64,000 bases of DNA from positions 434,001 to 498,000 of the forward strand of contig NZ_AQYH01000010.1 in assembly GCF_000380505.1 (NCBI RefSeq), in the 5' to 3' direction. Below, one piece after another: positions 54,781 through 64,000 of the stretch. The notes beneath the pieces are model-generated. The model worked only from the letters and a program-made list of their open reading frames with translations, did no database searches and was not told where the DNA came from. A program made the translations under genes and the position numbers. Source of the stretch: Kaistia granuli DSM 23481. Lineage in GTDB: Bacteria > Pseudomonadota > Alphaproteobacteria > Rhizobiales > Kaistiaceae. The first letter of the stretch is position 1, and each line of letters begins with the position of its first letter.

Positions 54781-55431
54781 CTAGAGCGGGCCGGCGTCGA
54801 GGAACTCGCGCACGTCCGAGAAAACGGCGCGGAACATATCCGTCGTCAGGACGCCGGTGTTCGTGTTGTAGCGAGAGCAATGGTAGCTGTCGAAAACGGT
54901 AAGTGAACCGATGTTATGATGTGCGCGATGGGCAAATTTGTGCCGCGCCATCTTCTCGCCGAGCGCCACGACGACGCTGTCATGCGCGATCTTGCCGAGC
55001 GCGATCACGGCCCGCAGCCGGGGCATGGCGCGCAGGGTGGCGGTGAGGAACGGACGGCAGCCGCGGATCTCGTCCGTCGTCGGCTTGTTCTCGGGGGGCA
55101 CGCAGCGCACCGCATTGGTGATCGCCGTGTCGATCGGCGTCAGGCTGTCGTCGGGCCTTGCCTCGAACACGCCGCGCGCAAAGCCGAACTCGATCATCGT
55201 CTGGTAGAGCAGGTCGCCGGCATAGTCGCCCGTGAACGGGCGACCGGTGCGGTTGGCGCCGCGCAGGCCCGGCGCCAGTCCGACGATCAGCAGGCGCCCG
55301 TCATCCACCCCGAAGGAGGGAACGGGCGCATTGTTCCAGTCCGGCTGCTTGGCCCGCCACTCTTCCCGGAAGGCGACGAGGCGCGGGCAGAGCGGGCAGT
55401 CACGAGACGGATCCGAGAAAGACAGTGTCAC
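54781..55431 (-). CDS. Family 5 uracil-DNA glycosylase (UDGb)
   Basis: A 216-residue iron-sulfur uracil-DNA glycosylase. The active-site motif GLAPGLRGANRTGRPFTGD (51-69) is that of UDGb, which lacks the catalytic Asp/Asn of other families and also acts on hypoxanthine. Four cysteines suitable for a 4Fe-4S cluster are Cys12, Cys15, Cys110 and Cys125. The second motif reads YHCSRYNTNTG (His184), with Cys where Pro is often found. Role: repair of deaminated bases. Confidence 0.9.
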   Translation of the reverse strand: MTLSFSDPSRDCPLCPRLVAFREEWRAKQPDWNNAPVPSFGVDDGRLLIVGLAPGLRGANRTGRPFTGDYAGDLLYQTMIEFGFARGVFEARPDDSLTPIDTAITNAVRCVPPENKPTTDEIRGCRPFLTATLRAMPRLRAVIALGKIAHDSVVVALGEKMARHKFAHRAHHNIGSLTVFDSYHCSRYNTNTGVLTTDMFRAVFSDVREFLDAGPL

Positions 55432-55444
55432 GGACGGCTCGGGC

Positions 55445-56047
55445 TCAGTTCTCGTCGTCGAAATCGTCGTCGAAGTTGCTGCTCGCGTGCTGGCGCTCGA
55501 TGCTGCGGTGGGCGCGCTCGGACGGATCGCGGCCGATCCGGTTCTGCAGGCTGACCAGGTCGATGAAATGGTCGGCCTGGCGCCGCAATTCGTCGGCGAT
55601 CATCGGCGGCTGGGTCGCCAGCGTCGAAATCACCGACACCTTGCGTCCCTTGCGCTGCACCGCCTCGACCAGCGAGCGGAAATCGCCGTCGCCGGAAAAC
55701 AGCACGACATGGTCGACATGCTCGGCCACTTCCATGACATGGACGGCCAGTTCGATATCCATGTTTCCCTTGACCTTGCGGCGGCCGGCGGCGTCGAAGA
55801 ACTCCTTGGTCGGCTTGGTCACGACCGTGTAGCCGTTGTAGTCGAGCCAGTCGATCAAGGGCCGGATCGAGGAGTACTCCTGATCCTCCGACAGCGCCGT
55901 GTAATAATAGGCGCGCATCAGATAGCCCTTGGACTGGAACTCGACGAGGAGTTTCTTGTAGTCGATGTCGAACGCGAGGGCCTTTGCGGCTGCGTATAAA
56001 TTGGCGCCATCGATAAAGAGTGCGATCTTTTCGCGTGCGTCGAACAT
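55445..56047 (-). CDS. NYN domain (LabA/DUF88-like) protein
   Basis: A 200-residue protein of the PIN-like NYN family, predicted metal-dependent RNases. Conserved acidic residues appear in LFIDGANLYAA (Asp13), KGNMDIELAVHVME and FSGDGDFRSLVEA. The C-terminal 30 residues are strongly charged and end in an Asp-rich run. It lies 13 bp upstream of the UDGb gene on the same strand. RNA target unknown. Confidence 0.9.
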   Translation of the reverse strand: MFDAREKIALFIDGANLYAAAKALAFDIDYKKLLVEFQSKGYLMRAYYYTALSEDQEYSSIRPLIDWLDYNGYTVVTKPTKEFFDAAGRRKVKGNMDIELAVHVMEVAEHVDHVVLFSGDGDFRSLVEAVQRKGRKVSVISTLATQPPMIADELRRQADHFIDLVSLQNRIGRDPSERAHRSIERQHASSNFDDDFDDEN

Positions 56048-56246
56048 GTGCAGACCCAATAATCTAAATCAACGACAATGATAGTATGATTGAGCGAGAA
56101 AGGCCTAATCCAAGCCCGACTCGAAACAGCAATATCGAATCAATATAGGGTGTCCGCCGCTCCCGCAAACGGTCCGGATGCCTCGTTTGTGAGCGATCCG
56201 GAGCGCTGTAGTCCCCTGCGGCAAGGTGGTGAGAAGCGTATAAACC

Positions 56247-56275
56247 CTTGCAATCCGGCGGCTGCGCACTTATTC
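56247..56275 (+). promoter_or_regulatory. Candidate rpoZ promoter
   Basis: CTTGCA (56247-56252), 17 bases, TTATTC (56270-56275), about 43 bp before the rpoZ ATG. The CTTG -35 core is typical of alphaproteobacterial housekeeping promoters. Confidence 0.4.
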
Positions 56276-56318
56276 ATGCGCGCTTGAACCCCAGATTTTC
56301 CCGAACAGGAGACCTGAC

Positions 56319-56693
56319 ATGGCGCGCGTCACCGTGGAAGATTGCGTCGACAAGGTCGAGAACCGCTTCGAGCTGGTACTCCTTGCCGGCCACCGTGCTC
56401 GCATGATCGCCAGCGGCTCGCCGCTGACGATCGATCGCGACAACGACAAGAACCCCGTCGTTGCGCTCCGCGAGATCGCCGACGAGACCGTCCATCCGGA
56501 CGATCTCAAGGAGGATCTGATCCATTCGCTGCAGAAATACGTCGAGGTCGACGAGCCCGAGCAGGATATGCAGCTCCTGGCCGACGATTCGGCGGATGAA
56601 GACAACGGCGTCGCCTTCGACCGCATGTCGGAAGAAGACCTGCTGCGCGGTCTCGAGAACATGGTTCCGCCGGACAAGCAGGACGACTTCTGA
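56319..56693 (+). CDS. rpoZ: RNA polymerase omega subunit
   Basis: Omega stabilises RNA polymerase beta' and contributes to ppGpp binding. The 124-residue protein starts [20 protein letters not shown] and continues [10 protein letters not shown], ending in an acidic tail. AGGAG precedes the ATG. It stands directly before rsh, the same order as the E. coli rpoZ-spoT operon, linking ppGpp synthesis to its target. Confidence 0.97.
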   Translation: MARVTVEDCVDKVENRFELVLLAGHRARMIASGSPLTIDRDNDKNPVVALREIADETVHPDDLKEDLIHSLQKYVEVDEPEQDMQLLADDSADEDNGVAFDRMSEEDLLRGLENMVPPDKQDDF

Positions 56694-56709
56694 GGCGTCA
56701 CGTCGCACA

Positions 56710-56787
56710 GGGGCTAAACGCTTGTCGTTTGGCCCCGTTCGCTATCCTATATGAATGGATAGCCTTTTGGCCGGGTTATGCCCGGCC
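56710..56787 (+). other. Two strong hairpins between rpoZ and rsh
   Basis: GGGGCTAAACG-5 nt-CGTTTGGCCCC (56710-56736, 11 bp with one G-U pair) and GGCCGGG-TTATG-CCCGGCC (56769-56787, 7 bp). Neither is followed by a T-tract, so they look more like an attenuation or mRNA-processing element than a simple terminator. Confidence 0.55.
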
Positions 56788-56814
56788 TATTCGTGTGCCT
56801 TCGGAAATTGCGCC

Positions 56815-59022
56815 ATGATGCGCCAGTATGAACTCCTCGAGCGTGTCCAGCGGTATAATCCGCATGCCGACGAGGGGCTTTTGAACAAGGCCTATGTGTA
56901 TGCCATGCAGAAGCATGGCTCGCAGCGGCGCGCCAATGGCGATCCCTACTTCTCGCACCCGCTCGAAGTCGCCGGCATCCTCACCGACCTGAAGCTCGAC
57001 GACGCGACCATCGCGGTCGCGCTGCTGCACGACACCATTGAGGACACGGACGCCACGCGCTCCGAGATCGATGGCATGTTCGGCGAGGACATCGGCCGGC
57101 TGGTCGAGGGTCTCACCAAGATCAAGCGCCTCGATCTGGTGACCAAGAAGGCCGCCCAGGCCGAGAATTTCCGCAAGCTCCTGCTCGCCATCTCCGAGGA
57201 TGTGCGCGTGCTGCTGGTGAAGCTGGCCGACCGGCTTCACAACATGCGCACGCTGCATTTCATGCCGGAGGAGAAGCGCGGCCGCATCGCCGAGGAAACG
57301 CTGGAGATCTATGCGCCGCTGGCCGGCCGCATGGGCATGCACGACATGCGCGAGGAGCTCGAGGAGCTCGCCTTCGCCGTCGTCAATCCCGAGGCGCATC
57401 TCGCCGTCACCAACCGGCTGGCCGAGGTTCGCACGCGCAATGAGAGCCTGATCGAGGAGATCGAGAAGGATCTGCGCGAGAAGCTCGAGAAGCACGGCAT
57501 GAAGGCCAAGGTCTACGGCCGAACCAAGCGTCCCTATTCGATCTTCCGCAAGATGGAGCGGAAGGCCGTCTCGTTCGAGCAGCTCTCCGACATCATCGGC
57601 TTCCGCGTCATCCTCGAGACGACGGCGGAGTGCTACGCGGCGCTCGGCATCGTCCATACCACCTGGCCGACCGTGCCCGGGCGTTTCAAGGACTATATCT
57701 CGACGCCGAAGCAGAACGACTACCGGTCGATCCACACCACCGTTGTCGGACCCGGCCGCCAGCGCGTCGAGCTGCAGATCCGCACCCGCGAGATGAACGA
57801 CGTCGCCGAATACGGTATCGCCGCGCACGCGCTCTACAAGGACAAGGGCAACGGCAATCTCTCCGACGAGAGCCGTGCCTATACCTGGCTGCGCCGCACG
57901 GTCGAGATGCTGGCCGAAGGCGACACGCCGGAGGAATTCCTCGAGAACACCAAGCTCGAGCTGTTCCACGACCAGGTGTTCTGCTTCACGCCGAAGGGGC
58001 GGCTGATCGCGCTGCCGCGCGGCGCGACGCCGATCGACTTCGCCTATGCGGTCCATACCGACATCGGCGATACCTGCGTCGGCTGCAAGATCAACGGCCG
58101 CATGATGCCGCTGACGACCGAGCTGCATAATGGCGACGAGGTCGAGATCATCTGCTCCAAGGCGCAAGTGCCGCCGCCGGCCTGGGAATCGATCGCCATC
58201 ACCGGCAAGGCGCGTGCCTCGATCCGCCGCGCCGCCCGCACCGCGATCCGCAAGCAATATGCCGGTCTCGGCCGCAAGATCGTCGAACGCGCCTTCGAGC
58301 GTGCCGGTCGCGATTTCTCCGAGGATCGGCTGAAGGCGGCGCTGCCGCGCCTGGCGCAGCAGAATATCGAGGACATGCTGGCCTCCGTCGGTCGTGGCGA
58401 GATCCCATCCGTCAACGTGCTGAAGGCGGTCTATCCCGATCACAAGGAAGAGCGGGCCGCCGTGCCGAAGGGCGGCAACGGCACCGGCGGCGAGCCGGGC
58501 TGGTTCGGGTTGAAGAAGGGCTCGGGCATGATGTTCCGCGTGCCGAACGGCGAGCCGCCGGCCGAATTGCCGGCCATCCCGATTCGCGGCTTGCATGGCG
58601 ACATGCCCGTGCGCTTCGCGCCCGAGGCCGGCGCCGTGCCTGGCGACCGCATCGTCGGCATCATGACGCCGGGCGAGGGCATTACCATCTATCCGATCCA
58701 GTCGCCGGCCCTGAAGGACTTCGACGACGAGCCGGATCGTTGGCTCGATGTGCGCTGGGATATCGACGCCGCCAATCGCGAGCGCTTCCCCGCTCGCATC
58801 GAGGTGACGGCGATCAACGAGCCCGGCACGCTGGCGCAGATCGCCCAGATCATCGCCGACAATGACGGCAACATCTCGAACCTGCGCATCGTCAAGAGCG
58901 CCCCCGATTTCTCGGAGCTGGCGATCGACCTCGAGGTGTGGGACCTGAAGCATCTCAATCGCCTTTTGAGCGACCTTCGCGAACGCCATGTCGTGAGCGC
59001 TGCCAACCGCGTCAACGCCTGA
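56815..59022 (+). CDS. rsh: Bifunctional (p)ppGpp synthetase/hydrolase Rsh
   Basis: The single RelA/SpoT homologue of alphaproteobacteria, 735 residues. Hydrolase domain: HPLEVAGIL (His48) and LLHDTIEDT (His72, Asp73). Synthetase domain: [34 protein letters not shown]. The RFKD motif (in [13 protein letters not shown]) is the RXKD form of bifunctional enzymes rather than the acidic form of RelA. TGS (about 385-450) and C-terminal ACT ([18 protein letters not shown]) follow. ATG 56815 gives the family N-terminus MMRQYEL. It controls stringent response and stationary-phase physiology. Confidence 0.96.
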   Translation: MMRQYELLERVQRYNPHADEGLLNKAYVYAMQKHGSQRRANGDPYFSHPLEVAGILTDLKLDDATIAVALLHDTIEDTDATRSEIDGMFGEDIGRLVEGLTKIKRLDLVTKKAAQAENFRKLLLAISEDVRVLLVKLADRLHNMRTLHFMPEEKRGRIAEETLEIYAPLAGRMGMHDMREELEELAFAVVNPEAHLAVTNRLAEVRTRNESLIEEIEKDLREKLEKHGMKAKVYGRTKRPYSIFRKMERKAVSFEQLSDIIGFRVILETTAECYAALGIVHTTWPTVPGRFKDYISTPKQNDYRSIHTTVVGPGRQRVELQIRTREMNDVAEYGIAAHALYKDKGNGNLSDESRAYTWLRRTVEMLAEGDTPEEFLENTKLELFHDQVFCFTPKGRLIALPRGATPIDFAYAVHTDIGDTCVGCKINGRMMPLTTELHNGDEVEIICSKAQVPPPAWESIAITGKARASIRRAARTAIRKQYAGLGRKIVERAFERAGRDFSEDRLKAALPRLAQQNIEDMLASVGRGEIPSVNVLKAVYPDHKEERAAVPKGGNGTGGEPGWFGLKKGSGMMFRVPNGEPPAELPAIPIRGLHGDMPVRFAPEAGAVPGDRIVGIMTPGEGITIYPIQSPALKDFDDEPDRWLDVRWDIDAANRERFPARIEVTAINEPGTLAQIAQIIADNDGNISNLRIVKSAPDFSELAIDLEVWDLKHLNRLLSDLRERHVVSAANRVNA

Positions 59023-59056
59023 CGGCCGCGACGGCAAGATCTGGACTGGATACAGA

Positions 59057-59635
59057 ATGAATCAAGCTGAAATCCTCGACGTTTTCCGCGCATCCGGCGC
59101 TCTGCTCGAGGGCCATTTCATCCTGAGTTCAGGGCTGCGCAGTCCGATCTTCCTGCAGAAGGCCCGCGTCTTCATGTATCCGGACCGGACCGAGCGCCTC
59201 TGCAAGGCGCTGGCCGAGAAAATCCGCGAGACGGGCATCGAATTCGACCTGATCGTGTCGCCGGCTCTCGGGGGGCTGATCCCCGGCTATGAGACGGCCC
59301 GCCATCTCGGCGTCCCGGCTATGTGGGTCGAGCGCGAGCAGGGCGAGTTCCGCCTGCGCCGGTTCGAGCTGCCGGAAAACGCCCGCATCATTGTCGTCGA
59401 GGACATCGTCAGCACCGGTCTGTCGATCCGCGAGACGATCAGCGCGATCCGGGCGATTGGCGGCAATGTCGTCGCCGCCGCCTGCCTGATCGACCGCTCG
59501 GACGGCGAGGCCGAGGTAGGTGTGCCGCTGGTGGCGCTGACGCGCTACAAGGTGCCCGCCTATCCGGTCGACCAGCTGCCGCCGGAACTTGCCGCCATTC
59601 CCCCGGTGAAGCCGGGCAGCCGCAGCCTCGCCTGA
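59057..59635 (+). CDS. pyrE: Orotate phosphoribosyltransferase
   Basis: PyrE joins orotate to PRPP in UMP synthesis. The 192-residue protein contains [18 protein letters not shown], the flexible catalytic loop [12 protein letters not shown] (91-102) and the PRPP-binding [13 protein letters not shown] (111-123). It follows rsh by 34 bp and precedes the DUF2062 gene, the usual rhizobial order. Confidence 0.95.
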   Translation: MNQAEILDVFRASGALLEGHFILSSGLRSPIFLQKARVFMYPDRTERLCKALAEKIRETGIEFDLIVSPALGGLIPGYETARHLGVPAMWVEREQGEFRLRRFELPENARIIVVEDIVSTGLSIRETISAIRAIGGNVVAAACLIDRSDGEAEVGVPLVALTRYKVPAYPVDQLPPELAAIPPVKPGSRSLA

Positions 59636-59666
59636 GGCAGGCCCACGAGAGCGATTGCCGCATTTC

Positions 59667-60245
59667 ATGCTGTTCCGTCGCCGCCGCCCCCTGAAGCCGC
59701 ATCAGAAACTGGTCCAGTTCGTGTGGCCCAAGGGTGGCTGGGCGCGTGCCCTGCGCTATTACGGCAAGCGGCTGTTGCGCCTCTCCGGCTCACCGCATTC
59801 GATCGCCAGCGGTTTCGCGGTCGGCGTCGGGCTGGCGATGACGCCGTTTCTCGGCTTTCACTACCTGCTCTGCTTCGTCGCCGCCTTCCTGGTGCGCGGT
59901 AACGTGCTCGCCGCGGTGCTCGGCACCTCGATCGGCAACCCGCTGACCTTCCCGTTGATCTGGTTCGGCACCTTCGAAACCGGCAGCCTGATCCTCGGCT
60001 GGTTCGGGCGCCGGCCCGAGCCTATCGATTTCGATCATTTGGCGCACAAGCTGCTGACCGATTCCTGGCGCGAGATCTGGCCGATCCTCGAACCCATGCT
60101 GATCGGCGCCATACCGATTGCACTGGTGCTGGGTGCGGTCTCTTATGTTCTCGTCTATATCGCCGCCATGGGCTTCCAGTCGTCGCGCCGGGAGAGATTC
60201 GCCGTACGCCGCAGAACGCTGCACGGCCACCATCATCGGCATTGA
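59667..60245 (+). CDS. DUF2062 membrane protein
   Basis: A 192-residue inner-membrane protein with three to four predicted helices. The DUF2062 signature is clear: SPHSIASGFAVGVGLAMTPF, then LGFHYLL, and later GTSIGNPLTFPLIWFGTF. Ends in a His/Arg-rich tail. Function unestablished. ATG 59667 gives the family start MLFRRRRP; TTG 59655 is an in-frame alternative nearer a GAGAG. Confidence 0.88.
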   Translation: MLFRRRRPLKPHQKLVQFVWPKGGWARALRYYGKRLLRLSGSPHSIASGFAVGVGLAMTPFLGFHYLLCFVAAFLVRGNVLAAVLGTSIGNPLTFPLIWFGTFETGSLILGWFGRRPEPIDFDHLAHKLLTDSWREIWPILEPMLIGAIPIALVLGAVSYVLVYIAAMGFQSSRRERFAVRRRTLHGHHHRH

Positions 60246-60263
60246 GTGAAAGGGGATCACGTC

Positions 60264-61028
60264 GTGACTGTCCGCAACGAACTTCGCCTCGGCGTCAATG
60301 TCGATCACGTCGCGACGATCCGGAATGCGCGCGGCGGCGTGCATCCCGATCCGGTTCGCGCGGCGCAGCTCGCGGCAGCCGCAGGCGCCGACGGCATCAC
60401 GGCGCATCTGCGCGAAGACCGGCGCCACATCATCGACAGCGACATCGAACGCCTGCGCGCCGAAATCGCCCTGCCGCTCAACTTCGAGATGGCGGCGACG
60501 CGCGAAATGGTCGACATCGCGCTGCGCCACAAGCCGCACGCCGCCTGCATCGTGCCGGAGCGCCGCGAGGAGCGGACGACGGAAGGCGGTCTCGACGCCG
60601 CCGGCCAGCTCGCCCATCTCCTGCCGATGGTGCGCGAACTCGGAAGCGCCGGCATTCGCGTTTCGCTGTTCATCGCGGCCGACCGCCAGCAGATCGACGC
60701 CGCCGTCGCGCTGGGCGCGCCGGTCGTCGAGCTGCATACCGGCACCTATTGCGAGGCGATCGAGGCCGGGCCCGAGGCATTCGAGCGCGAGCGCGCGCGG
60801 ATTGAGGATGCCGCCCGATATGGCGCCGGCCTCGGCCTCGAAATCCACGCGGGTCACGGGCTGACGTTCGACACGGTCAAGCCGATCGCCGCAATCCCGG
60901 TGATCCGCGAGCTCAATATCGGCCACTTCCTGATCGGCGAGGCGGTGTTTATCGGCCTCGAACAGTCGATCAGGACCATGCGCGGCCTGATGGACGAGGC
61001 GCGCGCCACGGCGGATGCGCTGTCATGA
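60264..61028 (+). CDS. pdxJ: Pyridoxine 5'-phosphate synthase
   Basis: PdxJ closes the pyridoxine ring in vitamin B6 synthesis. The 254-residue TIM-barrel shows [17 protein letters not shown] (phosphate/substrate region), [27 protein letters not shown] and [11 protein letters not shown]. It starts with GTG behind AGGGGA and its stop overlaps acpS (ATGA). Confidence 0.96.
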   Translation: MTVRNELRLGVNVDHVATIRNARGGVHPDPVRAAQLAAAAGADGITAHLREDRRHIIDSDIERLRAEIALPLNFEMAATREMVDIALRHKPHAACIVPERREERTTEGGLDAAGQLAHLLPMVRELGSAGIRVSLFIAADRQQIDAAVALGAPVVELHTGTYCEAIEAGPEAFERERARIEDAARYGAGLGLEIHAGHGLTFDTVKPIAAIPVIRELNIGHFLIGEAVFIGLEQSIRTMRGLMDEARATADALS

Positions 61029-61429
61029 TCATCGGGCTTGGCAGCGACCTGATCGACATCCGCCGTGTCGAAAAGACCCTCGAACGGTTCGGCACGCGCT
61101 TCACGGAGCGCGTCTTCACCGAGATCGAGCAGAAGAAGTCCGACCGGCGCGCCCAGCGGGCGGCGTCCTATGCCAAGCGCTTTGCCGCCAAGGAAGCCTG
61201 CGCCAAGGCGCTCGGCACCGGTCTCAACCACGGCGTCTTCTGGCGCGACATGGGCGTGGTCAACCTGCCGAGCGGCAAGCCGACCATGGCGCTGACGGGC
61301 GGCGCGGCCGAACAGCTGGCCCGCATGATGCCGGCGAACCACCATGCCGCCATCCATCTGACCATCACCGACGACTACCCGCTGGCGCAGGCCTTCGTAA
61401 TCATCGAGGCCTTGCCAGATATCGTCTGA
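61025..61429 (+). CDS. acpS: Holo-[acyl-carrier-protein] synthase
   Basis: AcpS transfers phosphopantetheine from CoA to acyl carrier protein. The 134-residue protein shows [13 protein letters not shown] (Asp8) and [16 protein letters not shown] (Glu57), the magnesium ligands. It is translationally coupled to pdxJ, the arrangement also seen in E. coli, and lies upstream of lepB-rnc-era. Confidence 0.96.
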   Translation: MIIGLGSDLIDIRRVEKTLERFGTRFTERVFTEIEQKKSDRRAQRAASYAKRFAAKEACAKALGTGLNHGVFWRDMGVVNLPSGKPTMALTGGAAEQLARMMPANHHAAIHLTITDDYPLAQAFVIIEALPDIV

Positions 61430-61594
61430 AGCGGCTTTCCGGGATCCGATCCTGCGGCTTACTGACGGTTTCCCATTTGTCGCGGCGCAATTTCTGGGCG
61501 ATGTCCGGCCATGCGTTGCGCCGGCGTCGGTGACTCGATATGAACCACGTTCTGCCAGACGGTGGGATGCACGAAAGACGGATCGGAAGGACGC

Positions 61595-62350
61595 ATGAGC
61601 GTGGCGGGCGAGAAATACAAGGCCGAGCGCGGCGGCATGGGCGAAACCTTCAAGATCGTCTTCAACGCGCTCATCCTGGCGCTGATCGTCCGGACCTTCC
61701 TGTTCCAGCCGTTCAATATTCCGTCGGGTTCGATGAAGTCGACCTTGCTGGTCGGCGACTATCTGTTCGTGTCGAAATACGCCTACGGCTACAGCAAGTA
61801 TTCGATTCCGTTCGCGCCGGACCTGTTCTCGGGCCGCGTCTGGGCAACCCCGCCGGAGCGCGGCGACGTCGCCGTCTTCAAGCTGCCGCGCGATCCGTCC
61901 GTCGACTATATCAAGCGGGTGATCGGCCTGCCGGGCGACAAGATCCAGATGATCGACGGCGTGCTGCAGATCAACGGCAAGCCGGTGCCGAAGGAAAAGA
62001 TCGACGACTATGTGACGACCGACGAGTTCGGGACCGAGACGCATGTGCCGCGCTACAAGGAAACGTTGCCGAACGGCGTCAGCTATACGGTGCTCGACCT
62101 CGATCCGCGCAGCTTCTCGGACGACACGCCAGTATATGAAGTGCCGGCGGATCACTATTTTATGATGGGCGACAACCGCGACAATTCCACCGACAGTCGC
62201 GTTCTGGGAGCAGTGGGCTACGTTCCGTTCGAGAACTTTGTCGGCCGTGCCGGCATGGTGTTCTTCTCCGTCGAGGAGGGTGCGCAGGCCTGGCAATTCT
62301 GGAAGTGGCCCTGGACCGTTCGTTTTGACCGACTTTTTAAGGTGATCTGA
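61595..62350 (+). CDS. lepB: Signal peptidase I
   Basis: LepB removes signal peptides of exported proteins at the inner membrane. The 251-residue enzyme has one N-terminal membrane helix (about 19-38), the catalytic serine Ser46 in IPSGSMKSTLLVGD, the lysine Lys107 in YIKRVIGLPGD and the box GDNRDNSTDSR. GGAAGGA precedes ATG 61595. Rnc follows 2 bp after the stop, forming the classic lepB-rnc-era operon. Confidence 0.96.
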   Translation: MSVAGEKYKAERGGMGETFKIVFNALILALIVRTFLFQPFNIPSGSMKSTLLVGDYLFVSKYAYGYSKYSIPFAPDLFSGRVWATPPERGDVAVFKLPRDPSVDYIKRVIGLPGDKIQMIDGVLQINGKPVPKEKIDDYVTTDEFGTETHVPRYKETLPNGVSYTVLDLDPRSFSDDTPVYEVPADHYFMMGDNRDNSTDSRVLGAVGYVPFENFVGRAGMVFFSVEEGAQAWQFWKWPWTVRFDRLFKVI

Positions 62351-62352
62351 GC

Positions 62353-63069
62353 TTGGCCTCCGAAGAACCGTTGCAGCGTCTCGAAGAAAGGATTGGTCAT
62401 CGGTTTTCGAGCCGCGGTCATCTGGTTCGTGCGCTGACCCATGCGAGCGCCGTGGCGGAGAGCCATCTGGCGCCGGGCGAAAGCTATCAGCGCCTGGAGT
62501 TTCTGGGCGACCGCGTGCTGGCGCTCGTCATCGCCGACATGCTCCTCGAAGCGTTTCCCGATGCCGACGAGGGCGAGCTGGCGCGCCGGCTGACCGGGTT
62601 GGTACGCAATGAGAGCTGCGCCGAAGTGGCGCTCGATATCGATCTCGGCAGCTGGATCCGGCTCGGCGGCGGCGAAGTGCAGTCCGGCGGACGGCGCAAG
62701 GCCGCGATCCTCGGCGATGTCTGCGAGGCGGTGATCGGTGCTATCTTCGTCGATGGTGGATTGCCGGCGGCACGCGCCTTCATCGATCGCAACTGGCGCA
62801 AGCGCATGCTCAACTGGACCGGGCCCTTGCGCGACGCCAAGACGACGCTGCAGGAATGGGTGCAGGGCCGCGGCCTTGCCGCCCCGAAATATGAAATTGC
62901 CGAGCGGAGCGGGCCTGACCACGCTCCGCATTTTACAGTCGAAGTGAAGATCGAGGGCATGCCTATCGTCCTCGGTTCGGGCCGATCGCGGCGCGAGGCA
63001 GAGCAGAAGGCGGCGACCGCCGTGCTGCGTGCCCAGGGCGTATGGAGAGAAGAAACGCATGCCGTCTGA
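62353..63069 (+). CDS. rnc: Ribonuclease III
   Basis: RNase III cuts double-stranded RNA in rRNA and mRNA processing. The 238-residue protein has the signature RLEFLGDRVL (47-56) with its acidic residues, GDVCEAVIGAIFVDGG, and a C-terminal double-stranded-RNA-binding domain (about 160-232: DAKTTLQEWVQGRGLAAPKY, FTVEVKIEG). It starts with TTG immediately after lepB, with AAGGTGA inside the lepB end. Confidence 0.95.
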   Translation: MASEEPLQRLEERIGHRFSSRGHLVRALTHASAVAESHLAPGESYQRLEFLGDRVLALVIADMLLEAFPDADEGELARRLTGLVRNESCAEVALDIDLGSWIRLGGGEVQSGGRRKAAILGDVCEAVIGAIFVDGGLPAARAFIDRNWRKRMLNWTGPLRDAKTTLQEWVQGRGLAAPKYEIAERSGPDHAPHFTVEVKIEGMPIVLGSGRSRREAEQKAATAVLRAQGVWREETHAV

Positions 63070-63985
63070 TCTGGTGAATACCGAGGAGACCCCGACCCGC
63101 TGTGGTTTTGTCGCGCTGATCGGCGCGCCGAACGCCGGCAAGTCGACCCTCCTCAACCAGCTGGTGGGCACGAAGATATCGATCGTCACCCACAAGGTGC
63201 AGACGACGCGCGCCATCATGCGCGGCATCGCGCTCGAAGGCGCCTCGCAGATCATCTTCGTCGACACGCCCGGCATCTTCCAGCCGAAGCGCCGCCTCGA
63301 CCGCGCCATGGTGGAGACCGCCTGGGGCGGCGCCAAGGATGCCGATCTCATCTGCGTGCTGATCGATGCCGAGCGCAGCAACAAGGGCGAGACGGCCCAG
63401 ATCCTGGACAAGGTCGCGGCGATCAAGGGTCCGAAGATCCTGGTGATCAACAAGATCGACACGGTTCGCCACGAATCGCTGCTGGAAATGGCGGCGAAGG
63501 CCAATGCGACCGTGAAGTTCGAGCAGACCTTCATGATCTCGGCCCTCAAGGGCCATGGCTGCAAGGATCTGATGAGCTTCCTGGCCGGCCGCGTTCCGCT
63601 CGGTCCCTGGCTCTACCCCGAGGACCAGATCTCCGACCTGCCGCTTCGCGCGCTGGCCGCCGAGATCACGCGCGAGAAGATGTTCCTGCGCCTGCATGAC
63701 GAGCTGCCCTACCAGTCGACCGTCGAGACGGAACTCTGGAAGGACCAGGCCGACGGCTCGACCCGAATCGAGCAAACGATCTATGTCGAGCGCGAGAGCC
63801 AGAAGAAGATCGTCATCGGCCACAAGGGCGAGACGATCAAGGGTATCTCGATGGCCGCGCGCACCGAGATCCAGGAAATGGCCGAGCGGCCGGTCCACCT
63901 GTTCCTGTTCGTCAAGGTTCGCGAGAACTGGGGCGACGACCCGGAGCGATATCGCGAGATGGGGATCGAGTTCCCCCGCGGCTGA
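63059..63985 (+). CDS. era: GTPase Era
   Basis: Era is an essential GTPase for 16S rRNA maturation and 30S assembly. The 308-residue protein has the G1 motif GAPNAGKST (22-30), G3 DTPGIF, G4 NKID and a C-terminal KH domain (VIGHKGETIKGI). GGAGAGAAG precedes ATG 63059, which lies inside the last codons of rnc (11-bp overlap). The stop is 15 bp before the window end; recO would be expected next. Confidence 0.97.
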   Translation: MPSDLVNTEETPTRCGFVALIGAPNAGKSTLLNQLVGTKISIVTHKVQTTRAIMRGIALEGASQIIFVDTPGIFQPKRRLDRAMVETAWGGAKDADLICVLIDAERSNKGETAQILDKVAAIKGPKILVINKIDTVRHESLLEMAAKANATVKFEQTFMISALKGHGCKDLMSFLAGRVPLGPWLYPEDQISDLPLRALAAEITREKMFLRLHDELPYQSTVETELWKDQADGSTRIEQTIYVERESQKKIVIGHKGETIKGISMAARTEIQEMAERPVHLFLFVKVRENWGDDPERYREMGIEFPRG

Positions 63986-64000
63986 GGCAGGATTTTGTTG

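Noticed and set aside
56755-56814. Upstream ATG for rsh at 56755
   Set aside because: The extra 20 residues would be encoded by a hairpin region, while the known family start MMRQYEL is at 56815.
56776-59037. A 753-codon frame antisense to rsh
   Set aside because: Same shadow-frame pattern; the plus-strand Rsh has every functional motif.

Overview
The window is an uninterrupted stretch of GC-rich chromosome from an alphaproteobacterium, most likely order Hyphomicrobiales (Rhizobiales). The evidence is the gene content: a Porin_2-type outer-membrane porin, a single bifunctional Rsh (p)ppGpp enzyme behind rpoZ, an ExoR-like Sel1 protein, an aat gene facing a DUF2155 gene, and a lepB-rnc-era cluster. 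The genus cannot be fixed from the sequence alone. I saw no rRNA, tRNA, insertion sequence, prophage, CRISPR array or plasmid functions, so this reads as core genome.

Layout. 1-2.3 kb: the end of a SUF iron-sulfur operon (sufS cut by the window edge, a DUF59 protein, a VOC protein, sufA). 2.3-3.4 kb: tenA and a TfoX-N protein. 3.4-7.7 kb: a giant LplT-PlsC-Aas fusion divergent from a tetR gene, with two identical palindromic operators over the shared promoter region. 7.8-13.6 kb: a Crp/Fnr regulator, GNAT, pgi, a ROK regulator and an aminotransferase. 13.7-19.5 kb: a periplasmic M48 protease, a DsbA-like protein, aroQ-accB-accC-aat and a DUF2155 protein. 19.8-24.6 kb: an orphan CoxL-like molybdenum hydroxylase subunit, an EamA transporter, thiD and tetR. 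24.8-25.8 kb: a homocysteine methyltransferase gene broken by a one-base frameshift. 25.8-33.3 kb: a YbdG-like channel, an FAH hydrolase, LysE, an LpxH-like phosphatase coupled to a glycosyltransferase, a threonine dehydratase and an MFS carrier. 33.3-35.3 kb: dgcN-dgcA for D-glutamate use. 35.4-39.4 kb: a four-gene Mla-type lipid transporter. 39.6-49 kb: rhlE, a secreted protein, parE, an exoR-like gene, and a poorly described envelope cluster (short leader peptide, OmpA protein with repeated modules, 45-residue membrane peptide, helix-hairpin-helix protein with an Ala/Lys/Pro tail). 49-52.9 kb: lytic transglycosylase, dapA, smpB. 53-56 kb: porin, UDGb, NYN protein. 56.3-64 kb: rpoZ, rsh, pyrE, DUF2062, pdxJ, acpS, lepB, rnc, era.

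Themes. Envelope and lipid functions dominate (phospholipid repair, Mla transport, LpxH-like/glycosyltransferase, OmpA cluster, transglycosylase, porin, ExoR-like regulator). Housekeeping genes with conserved order fill the right end. The most interesting points are the tandem operator/promoter architecture at 7.0 kb, the OmpA-repeat envelope cluster beside the exoR-like gene, the dgcN-dgcA pair, and three very short reading frames that end on or just before the start codons of ompA, aat and rhlE and may couple translation. Function assignments rest on motif recognition without database searches.
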